Shown: positions 1-7,709 of the stretch, piece after piece
How positions within the stretch are numbered: position 1 is the first letter of the stretch
Layout: each line of letters begins with the position of its first letter
Origin: Halovenus aranensis
GTDB taxonomy: Archaea > Halobacteriota > Halobacteria > Halobacteriales > Haloarculaceae
DNA: 64,000 nucleotides
Reading direction: 5' to 3'
NCBI RefSeq assembly: GCF_900100385.1
Contig: NZ_FNFC01000003.1
Coordinates: forward strand, 124,001 to 188,000
Position numbers and translations under genes: made by a program
Notes under the pieces: model-generated
The model's input: only the letters and a program-made list of their open reading frames with translations
What the model was told of the DNA's origin: nothing
Database searches by the model: none

Positions 1-792
1 CGTCTCGAAGCTGTCGACCCGGTAGATACCGGCGCAGTAGCGTTCGAGCGCCTCGCCGAGGGCGCGCATGAAGGCGCCGTCCCAGTCTGGCGCGACGCCG
101 GCGGCGTCACGCGCCGCGCTCACGTCGCTGAACCCTGCGGTGTCACAGCTCTGGGCCAGATAGTACGGGACCGGGAACGACTGCGCCTCGCCGACTTCTT
201 GCACGATGCCGAGCATGTCGTCGAAAGCGCGCTCTGCACGCGTCAACGAGTCGTCTAGGTCGCGCTCGATGTACTCCCGCGGGAGGTCACGGTCCCGGCC
301 TGTGTCACAGGCACAGTTCGGAAGGGGCAGAAACTCTCGTTCGTTGAACGGAACGACGACGACGCGACCGAAGATGTCGGCATCAGACTCGACGGCGCGA
401 ACCGCCTCTCTTCCCGCGACCGCTCCGGCGAACCGACTGGTGTGTGGTGCCGGGGCCGCCGCTGGCTCTGCCTGTGGGTCGAGATTGGCGTTGACGCGCC
501 CAGAGAGACACTCGTAACAGCCCGTCTCGGGGCCGAACCCGGCGACAGCGGCGTCGACGATGGGGATGCCACCGACGCCGCCGAGTTCGACCGCGACCCA
601 CTGGAGGCCAATCTCGAGTGCGCGTTCGTTGACCAAATCGAAGCGGTCGTCGCCGACCTGGCCGACGACCACCGCCAGTTCTAAATCTGCCAGTTCCGTC
701 CGGTCACGACGCTCCGTGTCGACACCCACGTCGCCGAGTGCCGCCTCGGCCGCCGCGGCTGCCGGCCCACTACCGACGATACCGACTGTCAT
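1..792 (-). CDS. YcaO-domain protein with N-terminal E1/ThiF-like zinc domain (partial, C-terminus off window)
   Basis: The frame is open from ATG at 792 to the window edge, giving 264 residues. The N-terminus has a glycine-rich nucleotide-binding-like strand (IVGSGPAAAAAE). A CYEC pair near residue 90 and an NCAC pair near 157 are spaced like the zinc site of ocin-ThiF-like E1 domains. The last residues visible (GEALERYC) match the conserved ATP-binding helix at the start of YcaO domains. YcaO enzymes use ATP to activate peptide amides, making azolines or thioamides in RiPPs, or act on ribosomal proteins or methyl-CoM reductase. The substrate here is unknown because the rest of the gene and its downstream neighbours lie outside the window. 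A TATA-like stretch near 820 would suit a leaderless start. The family call is firm and the function open. Confidence 0.85.
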   Translation of the reverse strand, partial: MTVGIVGSGPAAAAAEAALGDVGVDTERRDRTELADLELAVVVGQVGDDRFDLVNERALEIGLQWVAVELGGVGGIPIVDAAVAGFGPETGCYECLSGRVNANLDPQAEPAAAPAPHTSRFAGAVAGREAVRAVESDADIFGRVVVVPFNEREFLPLPNCACDTGRDRDLPREYIERDLDDSLTRAERAFDDMLGIVQEVGEAQSFPVPYYLAQSCDTAGFSDVSAARDAAGVAPDWDGAFMRALGEALERYCAGIYRVDSFET

Positions 793-923
793 GCCCGTGA
801 CGACGTAGGGACAGACCAAAAAGTCCCGGGAGAGCAGTGTCCCCGCGAGATGGACGGCCCACTTAAAGCCTGCAGTATCCCAGGCCAACCCCTATCCTGC
901 TACCGGAGCCACTGTCTCCTACG

Positions 924-1310
924 ATGTACGACATGACCGCAGACCGAGAGAACAATCGCCTCTACATCGACCTGGCAGGGCGGATGGATGCCGAGGAAAT
1001 CGAAGCAGCAGCCGAGGCGGCCGTCAGTGAGGCAGAGACACTCGACGACGAGTTCGATATCATCAACGACCTGTCGGGGTTCAAGCCACCGTCGCCCGAA
1101 GCGGCCGAGCCAATCAAGGACGCACAGGGAACGCTCAGAGAGATGGGCGTCGACCGAGTCGTCCGCGTCATCGACGAGGACACGAGTACAATCGTCTTGC
1201 ACGCCTTCGAGCGGCGGTCGACGGATGTCGGCTACAGCGGCGAGCGCGCGGACTCGGTCGCCGAGGCCGAGCGCCTTCTGGACACCCACGAGATTGCTGG
1301 GTATACGTAG
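924..1310 (+). CDS. STAS/SEC14-like small acidic protein
   Basis: A 128-residue soluble acidic protein with no signal peptide or membrane segment. The pattern of a short beta strand (NNRLYIDLAGRMD), a helix rich in Ala and Glu, a second strand (FDIINDLSGF) and a late helix resembles small bacterial and archaeal proteins annotated as STAS/SEC14 or SpoIIAA-like. These are usually regulatory or lipid/nucleotide-binding modules with no known reaction. It stands alone, divergent from the YcaO gene, and the 131 bp between them carry both promoters. Start at ATG 924; a second in-frame ATG three codons later (MYDM) is equally possible. Function unknown. Confidence 0.75.
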   Translation: MYDMTADRENNRLYIDLAGRMDAEEIEAAAEAAVSEAETLDDEFDIINDLSGFKPPSPEAAEPIKDAQGTLREMGVDRVVRVIDEDTSTIVLHAFERRSTDVGYSGERADSVAEAERLLDTHEIAGYT

Positions 1311-1459
1311 CGCGGACCCAGTGTGTCGAGAACCGCTCTTTCGACAAGCGCCTCGTCGTGATTGTTTCGAGTGGTCGATGTATTGAGACGTTCCGCTGTC
1401 TGTTACACGCCATGACACAGCGATATCCGCGACGAGGAACTGAGCCGCGATAACCAGTA

Positions 1460-1654
1460 TCAGTTGAGCGTAAGGTAGCGGTGTACTTCGAGCAGCAAGA
1501 CCACCAGCAACAGCGCAAACGTGGGCCACCAGATGAGTGCCCCGAACGAGAACACGCCGAGAAACGTCGTCACGGCGCTGGCCGCGAGCGCGACCGCTGT
1601 GAGCGCGTAGACAAGAACGTACCCCATTCGCTCTAGGAGGATATATCCCTGCAT
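1460..1654 (-). CDS. small two-TM membrane protein
   Basis: 64 residues, almost entirely two hydrophobic helices (about residues 9-31 and 36-57) joined by a short loop. I recognise no family. It lies 45 bp downstream of trxB on the same strand and may be co-transcribed with it, but a TATA-like stretch (about 1680-1690) with a 5-bp inverted repeat (GGGCG/CGCCC, 1661-1676) just ahead of its ATG suggests an independent leaderless promoter. Function unknown. Confidence 0.6.
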   Translation of the reverse strand: MQGYILLERMGYVLVYALTAVALAASAVTTFLGVFSFGALIWWPTFALLLVVLLLEVHRYLTLN

Positions 1655-1699
1655 CGTGGTGGGCGTCTATTCGCCCGGTAGTAAAATAAGTATCAGTTA

Positions 1700-2749
1700 T
1701 CAGTCGTCGTCAGCCGTCGCCTGTGGGGCCGCAGTGTCGCGCTCGGGGACGTCTTCGAGGTATTCGTCGGCATCGAGAGCCGCCTTGACGCCCATCCCGC
1801 CGGCGGTGGCCGCCTGCTGGTAGTGGTGGTCGACCACGTCGCCGGCCCCGAAGATGCCGCCGACACCGGTCCGGGTCTGGCCGCCGCCGTCGCCGCCCTG
1901 TACCGTGACATAGCCCGTCTCGTCGAGTTCGACACCGGTGCCTTCGAAGTACTCGGTGTTTGGCGTGTGGCCGATTGCGTAGAAGACGGCACCCACGTCC
2001 ATGTCGAGGGTCTCGGTCCCGTCGTCGTCCAGATTGTCTTTCGGGTACCCCGACTCGTTTTGGGCGAGCGTGACGTGGTCGACGCCTTCCTCCTGTGAGC
2101 CGTGGATTTCGAGCAACTCGGTGTTTCGCAGGATATCGATGTCACCGTCCTCTGCTTTCTCCTGAACGCGGTCGACCCAGTGGGCTTCGGCGCGGAACTC
2201 CTCGCGTCTGTGTGCGATGTACACCGTGTCCGCGAACTTCGTGAGGAAAGTCGCTTCCTCCATCGCTGCGTCGCCGCCGCCGACGACAAGCATGTCCTCG
2301 CCCTTGAAAAAGGCGCCGTCGCAGGTGGCACACGTCGACAGTCCGTATCCCATCAGTTCGTCCTCGCCGGGAACGCCGAGCGTCCGGGCGCTCGCGCCGG
2401 ATGCGGCGATGAACGCGTCGGCCGTGTAGGTGTCGCCGTTTGCACACTCGACGCGAATCCGGCCGTCGTCGAGTTTCGTCACGGACTCGACGACGCCGTG
2501 GTCGATGTCGGCCCCGAACTGGGTCGCCTGCTCTTTCATCTTGTTGATTAAATCCGGCCCACTGATGGCGTCCGGGAAGCCGGGATAGTTGGCAACCTCG
2601 GTCGTGAGCGTGAGTTGACCGCCCGGCTCGTCGCCTTCGAGGACGAGCGGGTCGTTGTTCGCACGTCCGGCGTAGATAGCCGCCGACAGTCCCGCGATTC
2701 CTGTACCAGCAATGATGAGCCGCCGGTGTTGGGCAGGTTCGTCTGTCAT
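1700..2749 (-). CDS. trxB: thioredoxin-disulfide reductase
   Basis: 349 residues, normal for the low-molecular-weight flavoprotein family. It has the N-terminal FAD dinucleotide fold (GTGIAGLSAA), the central redox-active CATC motif following LSTC, the NAD(P)H fold (VVGGGDAAMEEA) and the C-terminal FAD motif (GIFGAGDV). It reduces thioredoxin with NADPH in the cytosol. The ATG at 2749 gives MTDEPAQ directly before the FAD strand; the much longer upstream open frame is antisense-like noise. The gene is 70 bp downstream of the NAD kinase fusion on the same strand, so enzymes that make and consume NADPH sit together. Some archaeal homologues prefer other electron donors, so cofactor use is inferred. 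Confidence 0.95.
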   Translation of the reverse strand: MTDEPAQHRRLIIAGTGIAGLSAAIYAGRANNDPLVLEGDEPGGQLTLTTEVANYPGFPDAISGPDLINKMKEQATQFGADIDHGVVESVTKLDDGRIRVECANGDTYTADAFIAASGASARTLGVPGEDELMGYGLSTCATCDGAFFKGEDMLVVGGGDAAMEEATFLTKFADTVYIAHRREEFRAEAHWVDRVQEKAEDGDIDILRNTELLEIHGSQEEGVDHVTLAQNESGYPKDNLDDDGTETLDMDVGAVFYAIGHTPNTEYFEGTGVELDETGYVTVQGGDGGGQTRTGVGGIFGAGDVVDHHYQQAATAGGMGVKAALDADEYLEDVPERDTAAPQATADDD

Positions 2750-2819
2750 TACCCTATCTAGGGGTATCGCCGGTTTGTAAATTGCGCTCTCTTGTCCCAG
2801 CCAGACACAACCGTCCCGG

Positions 2820-4511
2820 TCAGAAGCCGTCCTCGGGGAACGCTTCGAGCAGGGCGCCGTGGAGCGAGCCGTTCGAGGAGAGCAACGACGCACGGGTACC
2901 GGTGTCTTCGAGTCGAAGTTGGTAGTCGCTGCCGTCGGCGTGTGTCGATTCGCCGCCGGCCTCGCGGAGGATACACAGCCCCGCGGCGACATCCCATGGG
3001 TAGGTGTCGTACTCCCAGTGGGCGTCGGCGCTACCGGCGGCCACATAACAGAGATGGAGCGAGGCACAGCCCAGCCGTCGGACGCCACGGGCCCGCCGAT
3101 AGAATCGCTTGAGGAACTCGCCGGTCGGGTCATAGCCCGAGAGCAGCATGCTCTCGTCGATGCGAGCGCGGTCAGTCGGCTCGATTGGCGTCTCGTTGCG
3201 GTACGCACCGTTGCCCTGGACGGCGTGGAACAGTTCTCCGGTGACGGGGCTGTAGACGACGCCAACGACCGGTGTCCCGGCACGCACCAGCGCAATAGCG
3301 ACAGTGAAATTCGGATTACCGTGGACGAAGTTGCCTGTGCCGTCGATAGGGTCGATGACCCACGTGTACGGTCCAGAGCCGGCGTTGACAGTCCACCCTT
3401 CGGAGAGAATCGTGTGGTCGGGAAACGCGGAACTCACGATGGACGTAATGATACGTTCGCTACGGGAGATGGCCGCCCCGACGAGTTCCTCGCTGACCAG
3501 CCCGGAGTCAGAGCGCTCGATACGGTCGTAAATCCGCCTTGCGGGTCTACCGGCGGCGATAGCGGCCTCTCTGGCCACGCCGCTTGCAGTCGTGAGCAGG
3601 TCGGTTGGGCCAGCGGCAGGCTCGCGGTGGCTCGTGTCGGTGCGCTGTTCGACGTTCCAGCCGAGTTTCGAAGTCAGGGCATCCATCATCGTCTCGCTGA
3701 AGGAGCTTCTGACCAGATAGGCGGGCGTCTCCGCACCGGTGACCGTGACTCTCGTCTCGGCGGGGACAGCCCGTTCGGGCCGGGAGCCGTCGACAGAGAG
3801 CCGTATCTCGCCCGTCGGAACGACCGTAATCTCGGATTCGGCGTCGACGACGAGCGGTCGGACGCCCGCGTTGTGTGTATGAAGGGGCGTAATCTGGAGG
3901 GTTTCGTTGTCGCCCGGAAAGTGAATCGGACCGCCCGAGGAGAGCGCCATCGCAGTCGACCCCGTCGGCGTGTTCACGAGCACCCCTTCGCCCTCGTATC
4001 TCCCGACGTACTCGCCGTCGACAAAGACTTCGAGTTCGCATTGGCCGGTTTCCTCTCGGTTCGAGTTCGGTCGATGTGTGAACCTGTCGGGCCCATCGAA
4101 CTGGATTTCGTTGATGCCCGTCTCGTCGATATCGTCGGTCACGACGCGAGCCTGCAGGTGCTCCGTAATCGTCGCCTCGCCGCCGAGAATCTCGTCGAAC
4201 GTCTCCGGGATGGCATCGGGAGCGGTGACAGTCAAGAACCCGAGCGTCCCGGTGTCGATGCTGAGAAACGGTATCTCGCGCGGCGCGAACTCCTCGACTG
4301 CGCGCAGGAACGTGCCGTCACCGCCGACGACGACACCGAGCACGTCGCCGCCAGTGATGCGGTACTCCTCGATTGTCTCGCCGACATCGTAGGTCACGAA
4401 CGCCAGCCCGTGGTCTGCGACGGCCGACGCGACCGAGTCGACGACCTCGTCGGTCCCGGGCGCTGCGATGCAGACGACGCGCTCGGTCGTAGCCAGCCGG
4501 GACCCTCTCAT
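2820..4511 (-). CDS. NAD kinase fused to inositol-monophosphatase-family phosphatase
   Basis: 563 residues with two enzymes in one chain. Residues about 10-275 are an ATP-NAD kinase: GGDGT at 63-67 and NTPTGSTA at 180-187. Residues about 300-563 are an IMPase-family domain: E371 in ILSE, D387 and D390 in DPIDGT, T392, and D507 in WDVAAG, so the metal ligands are present. The family's usual upstream Thr-x-x-Asp motif is missing (the aligned segment reads GAAIS), and GT-G replaces the usual GT-T. A similar NADK/NADP-phosphatase fusion is known in Methanocaldococcus (MJ0917), which suggests this protein both makes NADP+ and removes its 2'-phosphate. The gene lies between a CBS protein and trxB on the same strand. 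Confidence 0.93.
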   Translation of the reverse strand: MRGSRLATTERVVCIAAPGTDEVVDSVASAVADHGLAFVTYDVGETIEEYRITGGDVLGVVVGGDGTFLRAVEEFAPREIPFLSIDTGTLGFLTVTAPDAIPETFDEILGGEATITEHLQARVVTDDIDETGINEIQFDGPDRFTHRPNSNREETGQCELEVFVDGEYVGRYEGEGVLVNTPTGSTAMALSSGGPIHFPGDNETLQITPLHTHNAGVRPLVVDAESEITVVPTGEIRLSVDGSRPERAVPAETRVTVTGAETPAYLVRSSFSETMMDALTSKLGWNVEQRTDTSHREPAAGPTDLLTTASGVAREAAIAAGRPARRIYDRIERSDSGLVSEELVGAAISRSERIITSIVSSAFPDHTILSEGWTVNAGSGPYTWVIDPIDGTGNFVHGNPNFTVAIALVRAGTPVVGVVYSPVTGELFHAVQGNGAYRNETPIEPTDRARIDESMLLSGYDPTGEFLKRFYRRARGVRRLGCASLHLCYVAAGSADAHWEYDTYPWDVAAGLCILREAGGESTHADGSDYQLRLEDTGTRASLLSSNGSLHGALLEAFPEDGF

Positions 4512-4558
4512 TACCGTGGCTGATGGTTCCGCCGTGGATAAGTCGTTTGCCCTCGGCG

Positions 4559-5008
4559 TCAGTCGTGGTAGTACTCCATACCGGAGCGCTCGTAGGCCGG
4601 CGAGGAACTCCGAATCGCGGTCCCGACGTGCTGGAGTTCCATCCCGAGCAGGACGACCACGTCACTCAGCGAGATGATGCCGGCGAGTTCGCCGTCTTCG
4701 ACGACAGGGACGCGTCTGAGTCCCTTCTGTGAGAGCAGTTCCACCAGGTCGTACACTCCGGCGTCGCCTTCGATTGTCGGCGTCTCCTCGTCGACGACCT
4801 CGACGATATCCGTCTCCTCGGCGTCGAAGGTCTCGTCGAGGACGGCCATCGCGAGGTCGCGGTCGCTGACGAGTCCGAGCGGTTCCTCGTCATCGACGAC
4901 GACGACGCTCCCCACGGCTTCGCCGTGCATCCGCCGGATGACGGCAGCAACTGACTCCCCCGGCCCCACGGTCACCACGTTCGTTCGTGCGATGTCTATG
5001 ACTGCCAT
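4559..5008 (-). CDS. CBS-domain pair protein
   Basis: 149 residues forming one CBS pair (Bateman module). CBS1 covers about residues 5-62 (VGSVVVVDDEEPLGLVSDRD) and CBS2 about 70-125 (LRRVPVVEDGELAGIISLSD), followed by a short polar tail. Such stand-alone modules bind AMP, ATP, NAD or S-adenosyl compounds and report energy state to a partner. It is the first gene of the minus-strand run with the NAD kinase fusion (47 bp downstream) and trxB, so nucleotide sensing for NADP(H) supply is a reasonable inference. No catalytic domain is present. Confidence 0.9.
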   Translation of the reverse strand: MAVIDIARTNVVTVGPGESVAAVIRRMHGEAVGSVVVVDDEEPLGLVSDRDLAMAVLDETFDAEETDIVEVVDEETPTIEGDAGVYDLVELLSQKGLRRVPVVEDGELAGIISLSDVVVLLGMELQHVGTAIRSSSPAYERSGMEYYHD

Positions 5009-5099
5009 ATATCCATTTCACGGCTCTGCCCTACAAGCCTGACGCTCCTTGACAGACGGTTCGGAAAGCGTAAGTGCCGGTCGGGAATATCGGACGACT

Positions 5100-6440
5100 G
5101 TGACAACTGCAGTCCGGCGTGCAGCCGCGTTCGCGCTGGTCGGCTGTCTCGCGCTCGTCGGGCCGTGGGTCCTCGGTGTCGAGGAGCCGGCCGTCGCCAC
5201 TGTCGCTGCGATTGGGCCATTCTTAGCAGTGGCAGCCGGCGCGCTCTGGCTCGACTCCGAGACCGTCCTCTTCGAGCTGTTCGCCCGGCCAGCCGACAGA
5301 CGCAACGGAACGCTCTACGGGCTAGCGGTGTTCTCGCTGGCGGCCGCAGGCCTGGCGACGCTCACCGTCGGCTTCGGGATGCCAACCTCGGTATACGTCG
5401 GAACCGTTCTCCTCTTAGTCTTTGGCAATCTCGCCGCCCAACTCGTCCGTGCCTACCGGTACGAGCAGGTGCGGGCGACCGCAGGGTTCGTCGTCGGCGG
5501 CTTTGTTGCCGCGGCAGCGGGCCAGTTGACGACCGTCCAGCTCACGGCGGAGTCGGTCGGCGTCCCGCTCGTGACCTTCCTCGCCGCGAGCGGGGCACTG
5601 TTTGCCGCACTTCTCCAGCAGATGTTACACCGGCGCGACGACGCGATGGTGCTCGTGGCTGTGGCACTGATGCTCTGGCTGTTTTCGACGCTGCCACTCG
5701 ATATCACGACGACGCGCATCGCGGTCGCACTCGGACTGACGCTCGTGCTCGGCTACGCCTCGTACACGCTCGAAACCGCGTCATTGGCCGGGATGCTCAC
5801 TGGCGTCCTGCTCAGTCTGCTGACGATTGTTCTCGGGGATTACGCCTGGTTTGGCATCCTCGTCGCCTTCTTCGGTATCGGAGGCCTCGCCTCGAAGTTC
5901 CGGTTCGACCGCAAACTCGACCGCGGCGTCGCACAGGAAAACGAGGGGGCCCGGGGGACCGGCAACGTGTTAGCAAACTCGCTGGTCGCGCTGGTGGCCG
6001 TCCTGGCTGGTGCCGTGAGCACGGAGTACGGCGTCTCCGAGTCGGTGTTCTTCTATGCCTTTGCGGGTGCTGTCGGGGCCGCACTCGCCGATACGCTCTC
6101 CAGTGAAATTGGCGGCCTCTACGACAACCCACGGCTCGTGACGACACTCGAAGTCGCCGAGCCGGGTGTCGACGGCGCAGTTACCTGGCAAGGTGAACTC
6201 GCTGGGCTCTGTGGGGCGAGTATCGTCGCCGCAATCGCCTGGTTCGGCTTCGACGGCATCACGCTGCTGGGCGCGGGAACTATCGTCTTCGCCGGCTTCG
6301 TCGGCATGACCGTCGACAGTTTCCTTGGTGCGACCATCGAGGGGCGCTTCCTCGGTAATCAGGGCGTTAATTTCTCCGCGACGGTCGCCGCTGCCATCGT
6401 CGGCGCGGGGCTGGCGGCCATGCTTGACCTGCCACTCTGA
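5100..6440 (+). CDS. DUF92 family polytopic membrane protein
   Basis: About 446 residues with 10 or more hydrophobic helices. The segment after the middle (residues about 255-300: FGIGGLASKFRFD, then GARGTGNVLANS) and the later AFAGAVGAALADTLSSEIGGLYDNP match the DUF92/TIGR00297 family. Plant VTE6 (phytyl-phosphate kinase) belongs to this family, so an isoprenoid-phosphate kinase role in the membrane is possible but unproven. I chose GTG 5100, which puts the first helix at the N-terminus; an in-frame TTG at 5049 would add a polar 17-residue extension. The stop is 1 bp before the acetyltransferase start, so the two are probably one operon. Confidence 0.85.
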   Translation: MTTAVRRAAAFALVGCLALVGPWVLGVEEPAVATVAAIGPFLAVAAGALWLDSETVLFELFARPADRRNGTLYGLAVFSLAAAGLATLTVGFGMPTSVYVGTVLLLVFGNLAAQLVRAYRYEQVRATAGFVVGGFVAAAAGQLTTVQLTAESVGVPLVTFLAASGALFAALLQQMLHRRDDAMVLVAVALMLWLFSTLPLDITTTRIAVALGLTLVLGYASYTLETASLAGMLTGVLLSLLTIVLGDYAWFGILVAFFGIGGLASKFRFDRKLDRGVAQENEGARGTGNVLANSLVALVAVLAGAVSTEYGVSESVFFYAFAGAVGAALADTLSSEIGGLYDNPRLVTTLEVAEPGVDGAVTWQGELAGLCGASIVAAIAWFGFDGITLLGAGTIVFAGFVGMTVDSFLGATIEGRFLGNQGVNFSATVAAAIVGAGLAAMLDLPL

Positions 6441-6441
6441 C

Positions 6442-6855
6442 ATGGTTACCATTCGAGACGGACGGCCGACCGACCACACGAAACTGCGCACCATCCAGGA
6501 GAATGCGCTGTCTGCGTCGTCTCCTGGCCTGCTGGAGAGTGGTACACGCGGTCCGCTCGGGCTGGTCGTCGCAGACGACAATGGCCCCGTGGGGTACGTG
6601 CTCGTTCTGGAAAGCAAAGAGACGGCACTCTTGCTCGAACTGGCCGTCGCCTCGGCTCGGCAGGGTGACGGAATCGGGTCAGCGCTCCTCGAAGCGGCGC
6701 TCGCCCGGGTCGAAGCTGAGACAGTTCGGCTGACAGCTCACGCGGCAGACAGCCGTGTCCACCGGTTTTACGAGCGCCACGGGTTCGAGCGCAGAGACGT
6801 TCTCGACGGATACTTCGAGTCAGGCGACGGTATCGTCTTCACGAAACAGCTATGA
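6442..6855 (+). CDS. GNAT-family N-acetyltransferase
   Basis: 137 residues, the size of a single GNAT domain. Motif A (RQGDGIGSALLEAAL, about residues 74-88) carries the R/Q-x-x-G-x-G acetyl-CoA pyrophosphate loop, and the C-terminal VHRFYERHGFERRD is the usual motif B. It transfers an acetyl group from acetyl-CoA; the acceptor cannot be read from the sequence. The ATG at 6442 directly follows the DUF92 stop with one base between. A longer upstream open frame overlaps the DUF92 gene and is not the start. Confidence 0.9.
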   Translation: MVTIRDGRPTDHTKLRTIQENALSASSPGLLESGTRGPLGLVVADDNGPVGYVLVLESKETALLLELAVASARQGDGIGSALLEAALARVEAETVRLTAHAADSRVHRFYERHGFERRDVLDGYFESGDGIVFTKQL

Positions 6856-6856
6856 A

Positions 6857-7120
6857 TTAAGGTCGTAGCGGAAGTGGCGCGTGTCCGTCGGTTCGCATCA
6901 CCTCACGGTTCCGGTCGGGCCACTCGAACAGCCGCTCTCGGAGGTGGTCACCGTCCTCGGTTTCGGGGTCCCACAGGCCAAGTACCGCCGTAATCGTCAG
7001 CACAGACCAGCCACCGTAGCCGACGAACACCGTCACTGGAACCATCACCACTATCGAGACCGAGAGTCGTACGAACCGTTCGGCGGCGCCGAGTTCTTCC
7101 TCGTCTAATTCAGTTGACAT
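6857..7120 (-). CDS. haloarchaeal small membrane protein
   Basis: 87 residues: an acidic N-terminus (MSTELDEEELGAAE), two hydrophobic segments (about residues 19-51) and a charged C-terminal tail ending in proline and arginine. No family recognised and no catalytic motif. It converges with the acetyltransferase, with stops almost touching at 6855/6857. The composition (acidic ends, uninterrupted hydrophobic core) supports a real gene. Function unknown. Confidence 0.65.
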   Translation of the reverse strand: MSTELDEEELGAAERFVRLSVSIVVMVPVTVFVGYGGWSVLTITAVLGLWDPETEDGDHLRERLFEWPDRNREVMRTDGHAPLPLRP

Positions 7121-7180
7121 ACACCAGCTACGCGGGAAATCGGGTTACGCATAGACTCCGTGTCTCAGGTGTAGAGACAG

Positions 7181-7612
7181 TCAGAATTCGACGACGACGC
7201 GGCCTTCCATGCCGGTTCCGGCCTCTGGACGGTAGTGAGGAATACAAAAGTAGGGGTACGTCGCTGCCTCCTCGAAGGTGAATGTGAACTCGTCGTTCGG
7301 TGAGAGGCCGCCGCCCCCACTGTTTTGCCACGCCGAGACGGCCTCGCTCTGTGAGTCGAAGTCGCCGGACGACCAGAAACCGACCGAGTCCGGCGTTGCG
7401 TTCTCGAAGGCGGTCACTGTGTGGGTGTGTGAACTCGTGTTGATGAAGGTGACAGTCGTTCCGGGTTCGACTCGTATCTCTTTGGGCCGGAACTTACTGA
7501 TAGTCATTCCCACTTCGTTCTCGCCGGTCGGGTCCCCGCCCACGTCGAGACAGCCGGCGATGCCGGCTGCAACGCCACTTCCGACGGTCGCTATGAATCT
7601 CCGGCGCTCCAT
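7181..7612 (-). CDS. halocyanin/plastocyanin-like blue copper lipoprotein
   Basis: 143 residues. The N-terminus has a Tat-type signal (ERRRFIATVG) and a lipobox (AGC at about 20-22), so the mature protein should be anchored outside the membrane by a lipid-modified cysteine. The cupredoxin copper ligands are visible: His in SSHTHTV, and Cys, His and Met in the C-terminal YFCIPH...GTGMEG loop, as in plastocyanin, halocyanin and auracyanin. It would shuttle single electrons among membrane respiratory complexes. No obvious redox partner is adjacent. Confidence 0.92.
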   Translation of the reverse strand: MERRRFIATVGSGVAAGIAGCLDVGGDPTGENEVGMTISKFRPKEIRVEPGTTVTFINTSSHTHTVTAFENATPDSVGFWSSGDFDSQSEAVSAWQNSGGGGLSPNDEFTFTFEEAATYPYFCIPHYRPEAGTGMEGRVVVEF

Positions 7613-7709
7613 ATCTGTGTCTCAGGAGTGCATTCATATAGGCACCACGGTTTTTCTGGCCCCATGAGAAAAGGAAACGCCTTTGCCCGAAACCGACACA
7701 GATGGAGAC

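Noticed and set aside
3400-3460. Loss of the IMPase metal-ligand Glu in the NADK fusion
   Set aside because: I first read SEG as missing the Glu of the GEE motif, but the ligand is the first Glu and it is present as E371.
2859-4523. 554-residue open frame on the plus strand across the NADK fusion
   Set aside because: It is antisense to a gene with clear catalytic motifs, has Arg/Gly-rich random composition, and reflects GC-rich codon bias.
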